A DNA stretch of 64,000 bases from Puccinia triticina (lineage: Eukaryota > Basidiomycota > Pucciniomycetes > Pucciniales > Pucciniaceae), in NCBI RefSeq assembly GCF_026914185.1, contig NC_070563.1, positions 434,001 to 498,000 on the forward strand, given 5' to 3'. The notes under the pieces were generated by a model. It had not been told where the DNA came from. It saw only the letters and a list, made by a program, of their open reading frames with translations, and ran no database searches. The position numbers and the translations under genes were made by a program. Each line of letters begins with the position of its first letter. The stretch's first letter is position 1. Shown one piece after another: positions 36,570 to 48,714 of this stretch.

Positions 36570-37155
36570 ACAAGGTCACATTGTGAGGACTCCAGTTGGG
36601 AGTCCTTCACTGTATTTAGCAATGTGGTGGCCAATACGGTGGTCAAGCTCATTTTTTTTAGTTGCCGCGCTCACTGGCATCAGTCTCCAAGATTCACAGC
36701 TTGAAGAACCTCAAGACTCAGCCATCAAGAAACCAGTCCCTCACTTCCAGGCTCCTTCCCTATTCTGTCTCCCCTCATTTTTCCTTCTTCTTCCCTTCCT
36801 CTCTCAAGACTCCTCTTTCATTTTCTTTTGTACTGTGGGTTTATTCTCAGTTTTTTCTTTTGCTGGTTTTGTTTCCTCCTTGTCTTTTTTCCTGTTTATC
36901 TCTATTTCCCCTGGTTCCTCTCTTGTTTCTTAGGGCTCTTGTTGGTTTCAGGTTTTTACCTCTTGGCTCTATTTCTCCGCTTTTTCCTCCTTGTGTTGTC
37001 CGTTTCTTTTCTTTTCTCTTTTGTCTGTGTTGTGTGCGCGCGCACGGCGTGCAAGGAGATGATGACATGCTTGTGACAGGCCTCCAGGAATCCAAGTTCC
37101 TGGCGAACTTGGAGGAGAGGAGGCCATAGCACCTGTTCTGATCCAAGTCAGGGGT
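36570..37155 (-). repeat. LTR-like repeat, inverted relative of 45515-46080
   Basis: TGTGGGTTTATTCT near 36834 and the CCTCCAAGTT-type block near 37100 (read in reverse) match, in opposite orientation, 45515-46080. The same CCTCCAAGTT block followed by a run of pyrimidine-rich sequence occurs in the LTRs of the Gypsy element. I read it as a fragment or solo copy of a related LTR. Confidence 0.6.
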
Positions 37156-37737
37156 GATCAAGAATCAAGATCTTTTCCCAAGTCCCGAGTCCCAAGAGTC
37201 CACGTTCAAGAAACCATTCACCCTCAAGAATCCTATCAACAAACTCAACCGCCGCCAAGGATCCAAATCCCGGCAAAACAAATCTCAAAACCACTTCCCC
37301 CCCCCAGCTATCAGTTCGGCTTGCAATGACTCATCCGGACCATCCGAGAGGGCAGCTCCCAGAGCAGATTTTCCCCTCCCAGCGCTGCCGCCGGCCTAGC
37401 ACCTGACGGAGCTCCACAGCAAGTGGGCACAGGAGGGGCAAAGCTCAAAGCTCGGGAGCGCTTCTAGTTCACGGGCTGTATTTCAATGACAGAAAAGGAG
37501 CTAGCCAGGAGAGATATCAGTCGGGGATATCTCAGTATGTACAACTCAGGGAAGCAGAAGGGAAAGGAGAGAGAGGAAGGAAAAGGGAAACAATCAAAAG
37601 AGGGGGGAATGGCTTACCTATCTGGCAAAGATATCAGTCGGGGATCTTTGCCAGCTAGGAAGTGAGGGAGGACCGGAATATGTAGTCAGCTGTGAAGGGG
37701 GTCTGTGATTCCTCTTGTGAAACCTTGCGGCGCGTGG
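37156..37737. other. Gene-free stretch with two related hairpins
   Basis: No gene is supported. Two hairpins at 37511-37533 and 37622-37653 share the loop core ATCAGTCGGGGA but have different perfect stems (8 and 11 bp). The rest is GC-richer unidentified repeat. Confidence 0.5.
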
Positions 37738-38641
37738 TGTAAGACTCAAAAGTGGTTGTGAAACCCTTTTGCTGAATGGAGAAGGGGATGAAGGAGGTGC
37801 AAGCTCTGCCCTTCTATACTACCAGCTACAAGAATCACCAAGGTAAGCTTGGCAAGTTTTAATAAGTGATAGGAGTGGTTAGCTCAAGATAAGTTTCTTG
37901 TGACACAGTATAAAAAGGTTTTTATTCAGTATTTAAGGGTTGTTATATGTATGCAAGAGGGTTGAGTGGGTATGTAAGTGTTTTGGGTGATGGGTGAGTA
38001 TAAAACTTGATGAGTAATAAACTGAGGAACTACAAATGGGGTGGGGAAGAGAGCTCCTTATATAGACAAATAAGAGGGATTTTGGCTCCAGGGCAGCCCC
38101 TGAGTGAGGTATTTCAGCTGGCCTGGGCTGTACAACATGAGGGAGTTAAGAGGGAGTGGCTGTGTACAATTTATGCAAGGGTTGCATACATGAGGAGGGG
38201 CTGTGCCAGATGATGTCATAGTTTATGCAAGGGGTGCATAAGCTGTTCAGGGAATGATCAGGTGATGTAATTAGACCAAACAAAGTGGAGTTAGAAAGAA
38301 CTAGAAGGCGGGGAACCATTCAGTTGAAAGGGCACAGCCTGCAGGGGCAGTGCTGCATGATGTCATGTACATAACAAACAAATCCTAGCCAATATATGTA
38401 GTGGGGATAGAATTGTGCGGGGAATGTGACTTGAGGAGCCTGACAGGTGGTTGACTGGGTGCTGAAGGTTGTCCAAAGGGTCTAACTTCCAGTGTAGGGG
38501 GGGATCCAGTGATTCTTCCAGTGGGAACTAGGGGTTACTTTAGCCGTAGAGTTCATTTGTGATGTCCAATGGATGATATCTTGAGGTGTTCTTCATTTAC
38601 ATGAGAAAAGCTTTTGATTTTTCACATTTTTGAGTACCACA
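37738..38641. repeat. Solo LTR, about 904 bp
   Basis: Begins TGTAAGACTC and ends GTACCACA, and matches the 900-bp solo LTR at 51140-52039 along its whole length. TG...CA ends are present on both strands, so orientation is not decided; TATATAAGG reads on the minus strand and TATAAAAAGG on the plus. Flanks GTGG and GCGG are an imperfect 4-bp duplication. Confidence 0.85.
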
Positions 38642-39074
38642 GCGGGGGCTCCACACAAATGTTACTTCTTTCTTTTGGTGTTTACTTAGACTCAAGTGCT
38701 CAAAGATGCATAAGCCCCCTTGAAACCCTTTGTTGGATTTCCATTTCCTTCTACCTCATTTGCCATGTCCTTGATTCCGCGGTCTCTCACTTCCTAGCTC
38801 TTCACCCTCTCATGCTGGTCTTTTGTCTCATGTCATGTACTCATTTCTTGATCTCCTTGTGACATCAATCCCTGTGTAGACCTGAACAATACTTTCATTT
38901 GACACTGATTATCTCTTGAGTGTGCGCTCACTTTGACTGTGACATGTAGTGACCAATCTTGTGATATGCTCTCCCTCCTTCCATTGAGTTCCATCCTCTT
39001 CTATTTGATTCCATGCATATTCATTGTCCCTCTTGAACAAAAGTTGATTCCTGTACGTAGTCTATATAAGATAG
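38642..39074. other. Gene-free stretch
   Basis: T/C-rich sequence with no coding or repeat structure that I can support. Confidence 0.35.
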
Positions 39075-40407
39075 TAGGACCCAGGAAACCCCCTGTAAAT
39101 GACCGTAACAAAAATGTATGAATGTTTTGGCAAAAACCCAAAATGGTAGGCACAAAAATGGTATGAATGGGATTTTTTGGCCTCAATGGTAAGCACTTCA
39201 AGTATATGAAATTTTTCCTGGGTACAAGAGGGTAGTAACTAAGATGTATGAAATTCCTGAGAGTGCACCAGAAAAACCCATAGCCCTCCCCCCCTCAGCA
39301 GCACAGCTTGGCTTATTTTTGGTACCCCAGTGCCCCACCTTGGCAGGGCACCCCATCCGTGTTACTCATCCGGTGCAAGGGGGTGCCAGCGGGGCGGGGG
39401 GCCTGTATGGCCCGGTGTTTTGTGAACACATAGCTCAGCGCGACAACGTCGGGGCTGAGGATAACTTAGATTAGCGCACAAGGGTGTGCAGCTGCTCTGC
39501 GTGGTTTCACGCTAAATACGTGTGGTTCAATTGCTTTACTTTTTCAGCTCTGGTTGGTTCCAGAAGCCTAGGCTATCCTGGAAGGGTCAGTACACTGCTT
39601 GCCAAACTAGCCGAGTGAGGGTCGGGGGTAAGGTGCCTCACTCCGGAAGACGAGTTCAGGACGTCGACTCGACCTCGAGACAAGGAATGAGTCGCGCCGC
39701 TTGGCTTTGTGGCGGAGGGAGAGGAAACCTTTACAAAAACAAAAGTTCTCGCCACAAGGGCGAGGGAGGTACGACCTCAGACCCAAGGGTGGGTGGGTGG
39801 TGTCAAAAAAATTAGGGGCTAATTTCTCAAGCGACGCTTACTAAAGCGCGGAGAAGCTAAGGGAGACGGGGTTCGCTTTGGTAACGGTGCGATGGGGGAA
39901 ACATTGGGAGAGGCGCTCCCGTATTTATAGAGGGACCAGTACCTGGGGACTGGCTGGAGCGGTTAACTCCTTTGGTCTTCCCTAAGCGGGTGGCCCTTTA
40001 AGGGGCCTCTGGGAGCGGAAAGGTTTCGAGGTGGTTCCTACTTTTAGCCATGTATGGTTTCATCACAAGGCCTGATGGGGGTTTCCCATCCTCTACGGTC
40101 GGCGGTAGCATAAACGTGTCGTTCTGCTCCACTGGCGCTTGGGGGGGATGACGTGTTCTAGAGCATCCACGGAACTAAACACTTCACGCTACGCTTCCAG
40201 TAATGGGCAAGGTTTTTTTTTTTTGCACCCCCCCCCCCCCCCCCCCCCCCTCGGCAGGAATGGTAGGCATGGAAAATGTATGAAAATTTGGGAAATCCTC
40301 AAAGCATACGCACAAAACATGTATGAATGAGGTCAAAAAATGTATGAATTTTGTCGAAATTCTGGATTTTAGGTTACGGTCATTTATAAGGGGTTTCCTG
40401 GGTCCTA
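39075..40407. mobile_element. 1.33-kb TIR element (TAGGACCCAGG ends)
   Basis: The left end TAGGACCCAGGAAACC and the complementary right end extend as imperfect inverted repeats for about 45 bp, with ATGTATGAAT words near both. AGATAG is present directly outside both ends (39069-39074 and 40408-40413). The interior, 39340-40140, is GC-rich and includes a TATTTATAGAGGG promoter-like word, perhaps a nested older insert. No transposase. Confidence 0.75.
40228..40250 (+). repeat. C23 homopolymer
   Basis: A run of 23 C follows a T12 run (40213-40224) inside the TIR element. Length is likely unstable and may be imprecise in the assembly. Confidence 0.9.
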
Positions 40408-41511
40408 AGATAGTCTCCAACAAAGCAATCAACCTCATTGGTTCTTCTCTCTCTAAAAATCCGCTCCGTTCTCAAGCCGCATCCGGTGAGCGTCCCCATA
40501 TCACTGCCCCTCCTCTTGAGCCTCTTGGCTCCTCTCATTGTGTCCAGTTGAGCATCCGTGTCCTGAGTCTTTATTCAAACACCCTTCACCCTACAACCCC
40601 ATCATAATACACATTATACTAGACATAGCCCAAACCCCACCTAGATTACTTATCCCTGGAACACCTAACTCCTACATTAGATCCCTAGATTACTTCTCCC
40701 TGAAACACTTCCTGAAACAACTAACTCCTCCTATCTTAGATCATAGAATATTCTGCTTCTGTTAGTTTCACATATCCCCTCCTCCAACTGGAAAGATTAC
40801 ACCATAGCCCCCACAAGATGGCATCCTCACCACCCACTATTACACCATCATGTGACTCCTTGGCCCACTACTCTGACCACATGGCTCTTTCATCCTATAG
40901 AAGTAGAACGTTCTATGCTTACCCTTCAGGTTATCCTTGTTTCCTCATGGCTCCTCTTTCTTGTTAAACTGGGTTGTTTTCCTCTTCATTTGTTCCCCAT
41001 CAGATCCTGTCAAAGTAATTCAGATCACTGGTCACCTATCATTAGCCTTGCTTATGCCAATGGACAAGCTTGATATCTGTGTACAAAATATTAGATTAGT
41101 AGAAAAGTAAACCTCAAGACATACCTCAAGAATCCTCTATAGCCACACCTTTCCATAAGAGTCCACACTCTTACATCTTTTCTTGTTCCCAGAGAGGCAG
41201 CCCATTAAAGCACAATTCCCTCTCCAGCTCTATTCATCCCTCAGAGTGGTTCCACAGCGTGGAGGGCTTGTTTCTCTTCTCTTTTTCTTTTCCAGCATCT
41301 TACTAGCTACTCATCATTGTACTTAAACTTATAGAAGTACTACTACTAGAGTATTAGGAGAGTATTTATGTGATCATTATAATTACTTCCTTGTTATTGC
41401 AGACTTTGTGCTTGCAGATTTCAGAGATTCACTACTTGTGGACCATTACACTATAGATCAGGCTCATTGTGGAGTGCTGAAGGCTAGTGGAACATAGCAG
41501 TGCGGAGCTGA
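40408..41511. repeat. Gene-free stretch ending in a dispersed repeat
   Basis: No gene recognised. 41315-41511 matches 18110-18313 and forms the left flank of the 3.2-kb transposon insertion; its right half resumes at 44724. Confidence 0.55.
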
Positions 41512-44500
41512 CACCAGGGGGGAATGTGTGGCACTCTCTAGCCACACCGTAATTTTATCCTTCAAATGGTCTGATGTGAGTTCAATTTCAACTGTAACCC
41601 TTTGCTCAACTTTCTTCTCAATCCAAGCGTAACTTTAGGTGAAGTTGTTTCCAACTGATCTCCCTCAACGCCAACACATGAAAATCTCTCTTGTGAAATT
41701 GTTTTTCTGGTCAATCTGGATCACATTCTGGATGTTAACTTCAATGCACAAGATGTGGTGCCAAGCATTTGACTATACTTATGCTAAAAATACCCTTGAC
41801 TAAGTGACAAGGAGTATTTTGGAGAGCTGATTTCTTTCATTCAAAACACATGTAAAATGAGATTGTGGAAAAAAAAAATTGTAAAATTTAGCAACTCCAA
41901 ATTCTCAACCAAGTGGTAGATGAATCCTTCTGGCATGTTTCTGTCATGCCTATTCCTGTAACAAATTGGGAGGTAAGTGATGTTAAAACCAAATTTCTAT
42001 TCTTTGAGTATCAAGCAGTGCCAAAGCTGGGAAAAGCTGTGTAACTTATAACTTTCCACATTGCAATGCCATGAAATGTGAACAATAACAGGGGCTGTTT
42101 TCCCTACCATGTTTAACAAAGGATGGAATACTCATGAAAGGTCGAGCGTGTACAGCCTCTCCGTTGAACGCACAAAGTGCAGGAGAGGCTTGTGTCTAAA
42201 AGGCGCATGCTCGCGTGTCACGGTTGGGCTTCTGAGGTCCTTTTTTTTTGTAAAAATCCTATAAAATACACCCAAATACCCAGTCAATAATAATGTTGGG
42301 CAGGGTGTGCCCAAGATGGGGTTCTTCATCCCCATCAAGAAGGATTTTGAATTTTTCAAAAATTGTATGTGTAGGATTTTTTACAAGCCAATTTTAGTTC
42401 AACATGACTTTGTTTTTTTTTTCTTCAAACCAAACCATTCCTTATGTAATCAATAGAGGACAAGATGGCCATCCCAGGATAGTAAACAAAATTGTTTTGA
42501 GGAATTTTGTAAAGGAGGGATCCTGGTTGAGAAGCCAAGAATCAACTTCAGTTCAATCCTGAAGAGTCAGATTTTCAGATTTTCAAAATTTTGAAAAAAT
42601 TCCTGCTGGTCCAATTTTCAACATTTTCTCTTGAAAAGTGGATGAGGAGGTCCGCATGATCCTCCTCTATCTCCGACCCAACTTTTTACCTCCGGGGAGA
42701 TGGATGTACAAGAGGTGAAGCCGTCCAAAAGTCGGCTACACCAAAACTGGCCAACCGTGACACGGTTGTAAGTCAGTTTTGGACTCAAGTCCCTCCTTTG
42801 GAGGGGTCGCTCCGCGACCAGGGCTGCCCGCCCCCCCGCAGAAGAGGGACTTCCACAAGTTCGATGAAAGGTAAAGTTTGAAGTTTCATCAGCTGTTATT
42901 TTTGTACTACACCTGGCATATGAGAATACACATTGCAAAATTTTCATAGTTTTACCGCCACCTGACTACAAAATGTGGCTAGTTGTGAAATTAATCAAGT
43001 CGCTCAAGAGAAGGTGGGTAGATTGGTGGATATCAACAGGTTCATCAATATTTCAGGGATCCTGGAACCAGCAGGCAAAAAATTTCAGAAACTGGTCTGA
43101 GAAATCCAAGGTGAACAGTGAATTCTGAAATGCCCATGCATATCCCAGCATTGGTAAAACCTTTTGTCTTGTAGATTGAGTATCTTCACATCTTTTCCCT
43201 GGAATTTTCCGCCAATTTGTTCCTACAGGTAGCATGCTTTCATCACAGGTACCATCATGTTGATGGGCATTGTGCAATAACATGGTGTTGATTGCTATTA
43301 TGACATGGTACATAGTTACCAAGTTCTTAGATAACACTGATGCACTTTGTAGTAGTACCTGCTTTAACCAGATCAATCAACATAATTCAAATTGGAGGAG
43401 GAGCATTTGCACCCATGTACATGTGTTGAAAAGCACCAAAAAAAATTAGGGAGTTTCAAGGTGGGCATAAGTCAACAGCAGCTGCGGAGGGACGACAGAG
43501 ATCAGCCCTGCATCCCCGTGTGCCCCCGGGGAGTGTTGATTTTTTTCTGCAATGTCCATCGTCATGTTCGGCCAAACATCAGGGAGGACATTTGCAAGGT
43601 GCCGATGTACCCAGACTCACCAAGCCCTGCTTGCTATCATCGAGCTGGGTAAACCCCCCACCCTCAACAGTAAAATACATACTGGTCATTGAGCCTGGCT
43701 TTCCCAGCCCCCATGACCAGTATGTGCTGCCTACAGAGCTCGGAAAACCCAAGATCAATGACCAGTATGTTCTGGTCATTGATCTAGGCCTCCTCAAACT
43801 TGATGGCCAGCACAAACTGGTCATCGAGTGGGGAGAGGCCGCGCTTGATGGCTATAATGCCCCAGTAATCAATCTGCGGCGTCTCCGAACTCAAAGACAA
43901 TGGCCAGCACCTGGTCATCAAGCCAGGGAAGCCTTAGCCTGATGACCAGCACATTCTGGTCATCAAGCCAACCTTTCCAAGCATTGTAGGCATATATACT
44001 AGCCACCTAGCTCGGAAAAGCGCAGCCGGATGGACGGTATGTACTGCTCATTGAGCTGGGACTCTCCCAGCGCAATGTACAGCACGTACCTCTCCGTCAA
44101 ACATGGAAAGGTAAGGCACAATGACTCCCATGTAGTGCTGGTCATTAAGGCGGGTTATTCCCACCCCAGTGACCTATCATCAATTGGAGGGTGTCTCCGC
44201 TCAATGGCTGGTGGACACCAATCACCTAGTGGAGAACCCCTCCACTCAATGTCCGGTACACACCAGTCATTGAGTGGAGAATCCCTCCACTCAATGGCAT
44301 TCACCACCGGTCATCAAGTGCAGTATGTCTTCACTTGACATGTAGCTGGTAATGTGCATATGTTAATTGAGTGGACACGCCCTCCACTCAATGTTTGTCC
44401 AACAGTCATAAATTGGAGGGTATCTCCACTCAATGGCTGTACACCCCAATCATTGAGCAGAGGGTGTCTCACCTTGATGGCTGATACACACCAGTAAGTG

Positions 44501-44720
44501 TAGAATACAAGAGTTTACCAAGCATCAAGTGGAGGTACCCTCCACTGAATTGCCAGTGTGTACACCATGGAGTGGATCTATGATCAGCCTTAATTGAACA
44601 TAAGTTCAACATATTTGAAGCCTGCATCACACATGCTCACACAGTTGAAATCAATCAGCTTTCCCAAAGAAACATACGGCTTGGCACTCTCTAGAGAGTG
44701 CCACACATTCCCCCCTGGTG
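41512..44720. mobile_element. CACCA-ended transposon, 3.2 kb, hairpin-rich, no transposase
   Basis: Perfect terminal inverted repeats of about 30 bp begin CACCAGGGGGGAATGTGTGG. TGA flanks both ends (41509-41511 and 44721-44723). The surrounding repeat exists without the insert at 18110-18385. Termini resemble copies A and B (CACCAGGGG) but are otherwise different. 43640-44560 contains many imperfect stem-loops built from CTCAATGG/CCATTGAG and GATGACCAG/CTGGTCATC words. The element is non-autonomous as far as I can see. CACTA/EnSpm affinity is inferred from the CAC terminus and 3-bp duplications. Confidence 0.88.
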
Positions 44721-44723
44721 TGA

Positions 44724-45130
44724 GACATCAATAATTACTCAAAACTGGATAAACATCTTGAAGAAGGCGTAAACGGTCATTTTTACACAGTAACCATCCT
44801 TTATATCTACAACATGTTCCAACATGAAAAAGAAAACCTTTTATATTTGGTACAGTTGACATGCAAGCTGCTCCCATGATGACTTGGTTATGACTGGAAG
44901 GGATTAGGGTGTTTTGGAGCTCTGTCTGATGCTATGCCGGCGGCAAGGAGAAAGGTGCTCCTCTTGGATGGTCCAGATGAGTTGTTGAGAATTGAAGGGA
45001 TAGCTGGGTGGAAGTGGTGTTGATTTTTTTGCTGGGGTTTAGATCCTTGGTGGCAGTTGTGTTGATTTGGGAAAGGGGACTCTGGATGGGACTCTGGAAT
45101 CAGATTTTGGGTTCAGAAAAATATGAGGAG
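44724..45130. other. Right half of the interrupted repeat, then gene-free sequence
   Basis: 44724-44775 continues the repeat interrupted by the 3.2-kb element. 44776-45130 shows no recognisable feature. Confidence 0.5.
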
Positions 45131-45499
45131 TCAATATAAATATAGGTGATATAATCATTTGTAAATTCAATAAAAAATACAAAACTCAACATAAAGAATC
45201 CAATTTTTTGTAGGAAACCTACAGTACTGGTCTCATCAAATATGAAGTCAGATTTAACTGATTCAGCCATCTTCAGCACCATAATACCATTATATTGCTT
45301 TGTTTTGGTCAAAAGCAATATAATGGTACTACAGTACTGAATATGGCTGAATCAGTTGAATCTGACTTCATGATTGAAGAGACCAGTATTGTAGGTTGCC
45401 TAGAAAAACTATTTGGAGGCTTTATGTTGAATTTTGTAGTTTTCATTGAATTAACCAATGATTATATCACCTATATTTATATCGGCTCCAAATGGGGCC
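45131..45499. mobile_element. Palindromic MITE (copy M2)
   Basis: The element folds back almost completely on itself (AACTGATTCAGCCAT near 45255 against its complement near 45343; AATATAGGTGATATAATC at the left against its complement at the right). The right end GGGGCC is followed by TAA, matching the TTA before copy M1. The left terminus is slightly truncated. Non-coding. Confidence 0.85.
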
Positions 45500-45514
45500 T
45501 AATATTTTTGATAG

Positions 45515-46080
45515 CCCTGCCTTGGATCAGAACAGAATGCTATGGCCTCCTATCCTCCAAGTTGGCTGGGATCTTTGATTCCTGTAGGCCTGTCACAGAC
45601 ATATCATCATCTCCTCAAGTGGCACGCGCGCGCACACTCACTGCAAACAACCAGGAGAAAGAAAGGAAACAACAATGCAAAGGGGAAATAAAACAGAACT
45701 AAAAAAAAAAAAAAAAAAAAAAAAAATGACAAACATGGAAAACATGGAATCAAAGAAGAGCACAGCTTGAGAGAGGAGAATGAGAAAAGTAATTAAATGG
45801 AGAGAAAAAAACGAGGAAATAAAATCAGAGACAGCATCAAAATCAGAATAAACCCACATGGTACATGTGTTACGACCAAGAAATGAGAAGTGAGAGAAGA
45901 AAGAGAGAAAGGAAAGAAATTGAAGGTGATAGAGGGAAATGAGGGGAGGAGATCTTGAGAAGTTGGAGGTTTGAGTCTTGATGATGATGTGGCTTGAGGA
46001 TTGAATCTTGAATCTTGAGGCCTTGAGGATTGAATCTTGAAAATGAGGTCTTGACTATCATTTTGATCACCACAGTGTTT
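45515..46080 (+). repeat. LTR-like repeat with A26 run
   Basis: The reverse-complement relative of 36570-37155. It contains CCTCCAAGTTGGCTGGG near 45555 and a run of 26 A at 45701-45726. The same block order occurs in the Gypsy LTRs at 48715 and 57296, so it is probably a diverged LTR. Confidence 0.6.
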
Positions 46081-47374
46081 GTTGCATGAAAATCAAGTGC
46101 GCTGAATAATCTGTGTTCTAATTTTATGAAATCTGAGAATTTTTCCTGCAACAATAGCAGTTTCAAACAGACTTCAACTGCCTTCACAAACCAAGGGTGA
46201 AGTGCTGTGCCAAAAAAAGTGCACACCTTAACACAGCGCAGGGCACTTGCGCTACCGCATCTGGTCAATTAGCAGAAGCGCTAGCAGCCTGGTGCTAAGC
46301 TAAGACTATAAGAATCATACCCACCTGATTTCTTCAACGCCGTTGGCAGAAGCGCAGCGGATTTGTGCTCTTTCTACGCTAAATGCACTGCTTTATAGCG
46401 GGAAACCCACAATAAACCGCTTTACATGAAGCAAGCTACCCCGCTGCGCAGCGCTTTTGGCCATAATATCCCTCTTAATATCCCTCTGTGCAGATCACTT
46501 TGCAGTCCTGGGAACTTTGGATAGGGATTATTTTGCCTGTGCAGCCAGCTTGCACACTACAAAAATTTATTATTTTGCCCAAAAAAGAAATAAAAGTCAA
46601 CATGAAAAAAATGAAACCAGAATTTCACTCAGGGGAACAAACTAAGCATGCTGAGCCAAAAAAATAAAATGTCCCAAACTGAGCAAAAATCATTGGACAA
46701 TGTTTTGGGATGGTTTTTTTTCACAGGCCTGGCGGGCCTGGAGCGGGCCTGGAGCGGGCCCTAGACGGGCCTACCCCAAAAGCACATTGAGTCAGTATTA
46801 AAGGAGTTTTGCCTTGCTCTGGGAGCTTCTGGGGCTTTTGATGGGCCCAAAATCTCAACATGGGCCTTTGGTGGTCTAGAAGTATCAACCCCGGCCACTA
46901 AATAGCCCATGGGCCTTTGAATTCCCAGAAAGCCCACCATGAGCGAGCGTAACAAAGCCCGCGGCACCGCCAAGCCGTAGGTGCAAGCGGGGCTTACACC
47001 TAACATTGAGAGCCTCGCATGAGAGAATCCCAAAAATGACCTGTTTTTTTTTTCCTTTTTCATTATAAATTATTAAACACACCCCAGCCTTTCAAATTTT
47101 TATCCCAGCTATACGCTGGCATGTTATCTCGGATCCTACATAGTTACTTCCTCCCCATTCTGTTCTGTGATTTTTCTATATTTTTTTGAAATCAGTCACA
47201 TTTCAAAGTCTCCTTGGAGCTTTACGGTTTTTTCAATCACTTAATTAAATTTCAATTTGGCATTTTGTGATTGGAGAATAATGCCATACCCCTCTAAATG
47301 AAATAGGATGCATGTGAAAGCTTTCTATACATGCAAGAGAGAGTGAAGAAAAAAAAGAGGAGATTGACGGAAAT
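46081..47374. other. Gene-free stretch
   Basis: 46195-46460 is rich in AGCGC words, similar in style to the 26-kb region. 46730-46770 has a short GGCCTGGAGC tandem. 47060-47340 is AT-rich. The last part should contain the promoter of the RecQ-like gene. No protein recognised. Confidence 0.4.
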
Positions 47375-48470
47375 CACCAGGGGAGATATGTTCCCACTCC
47401 CCAGGGAGTGCCTTACCGTAACTTTTTTCCATAACTGTGCTGGAGGCCTTTGGTAAAGCAATATTGAATAGGTATGAACAAGACTGGAAGTCAGCGTGGA
47501 AATCAGTTGGAAATCATCCTGAAATAAACCATAACTTGCCAAAAAATCATCCAGAACTCATCTATAATTCATCCAGAACTCATCCAGAATATAGTCCTTT
47601 CTTGGCTTCATGACCAGTGTGTCCTTTCCATGGAGATGTGAAAGGCCCGGCCTGTGATTTTTTCCCCCTCATGTACTCGCGTACATCAGGGGGACAATTG
47701 GTGTCTCAAAACAAATTTGTTACTTTTAATGTGGCTGTGAAAGGCCCATCCTGTGATATTTCCACCTCAATGTACGCGCGTACATCAGGGTGACTATTAG
47801 CAAAGGCGAAAGGTTAACTTGCATGTGCACATGAGAATTTTGAAAAGCAAAAAAATACAAAATTCACTAGATCATTTTCGTGAGGAGGACAGGATATATG
47901 GCCAAAGTGAATTGGCACCGCAATCCAACCTTGACTTAACTCAGACTTTCACCCTATTAAAACAGTTTTTTGTCATTTTTATCAGCCAAATTCAAATTAA
48001 TTCCCGCATTTCCAAGAAAATGGGTTTCAATTTCAATGACTGCAACATTACCACATTCCAAAAATCTAAACCCAATAATACCAAGTCGACTTTTATTTTA
48101 ATTTTGTACATCAGGGCATATAATGTGAATTACAAGAAACCCATTTTTTTGGAGGAATTACTTTTGAGAATGGGAATTTTGCTTTGGTATCCCTAAAAAT
48201 CAGTAAACAGGAGCAATTGATGAGTTGGACTTTGGTGAAATATCATTTCATCATATTTCTTCCTACAGTTGTACATAGAAAACAAAAGAATTCTACACAA
48301 CATTGTGTTGACTTCCAAATCAATTGTGACTGACTTTTCACTAACTTCTCCATCCAATTTACTATTTTTGGGATGAGTTACTAATCCACATCAGGCTCAC
48401 ATCGGACCAAAACTCACATAAAATTCAGCTCTGGCACTCCCTGGGGAGTGGGAACATATCTCCCCTGGTG
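47375..48470. mobile_element. CACCA-ended transposon copy B, 1.1 kb
   Basis: Nearly identical to copy A at 19243-20343, including CACCAGGGGAGATATGTTCC ends, and flanked by AAT on both sides (47372-47374 and 48471-48473). It sits 218 bp before the ATG of the RecQ-like gene, in its presumed leader or promoter. The shared internal frame (47819-48196) shows no known domain. Confidence 0.9.
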
Positions 48471-48687
48471 AATACACGTCAGAGGGAGAGATGAAAAGCA
48501 CCAAGAGGAGATCGACAGACAGAAAAAAACAGAGATTGTCAAAGGTCAATAACTCCGACACAACAGATCTCAGGAGATTGACAAAAATATCTCCAAAGCT
48601 CAAGGAATCCGACCCGATAGACCTCACCAACACGGCTATACATAGGACACTCAGTCCCAACTCCCATCTTACTCGACTGCCTCAGAA

Positions 48688-48714
48688 TGCCGCCAACTAA
48701 GGAGAAGTCGTTAT
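48688..48714 (+). pseudogene. First nine codons of the RecQ-like gene, cut off by a retrotransposon
   Basis: An ATG at 48688-48690 opens MPPTKEKSL and ends exactly at the Gypsy LTR. The frame is the same as the one that resumes at 58163 beyond the element, and TCGTTA here faces TCGTCA there. I take this as the original start of the helicase gene. Confidence 0.7.

Noticed and set aside
45701..45726. A26 run as the poly(A) tail of a LINE or SINE
   Set aside because: Sequence continues with the same LTR-like repeat on both sides, no target duplication, and the inverted relative has a T-rich tract at the same place.
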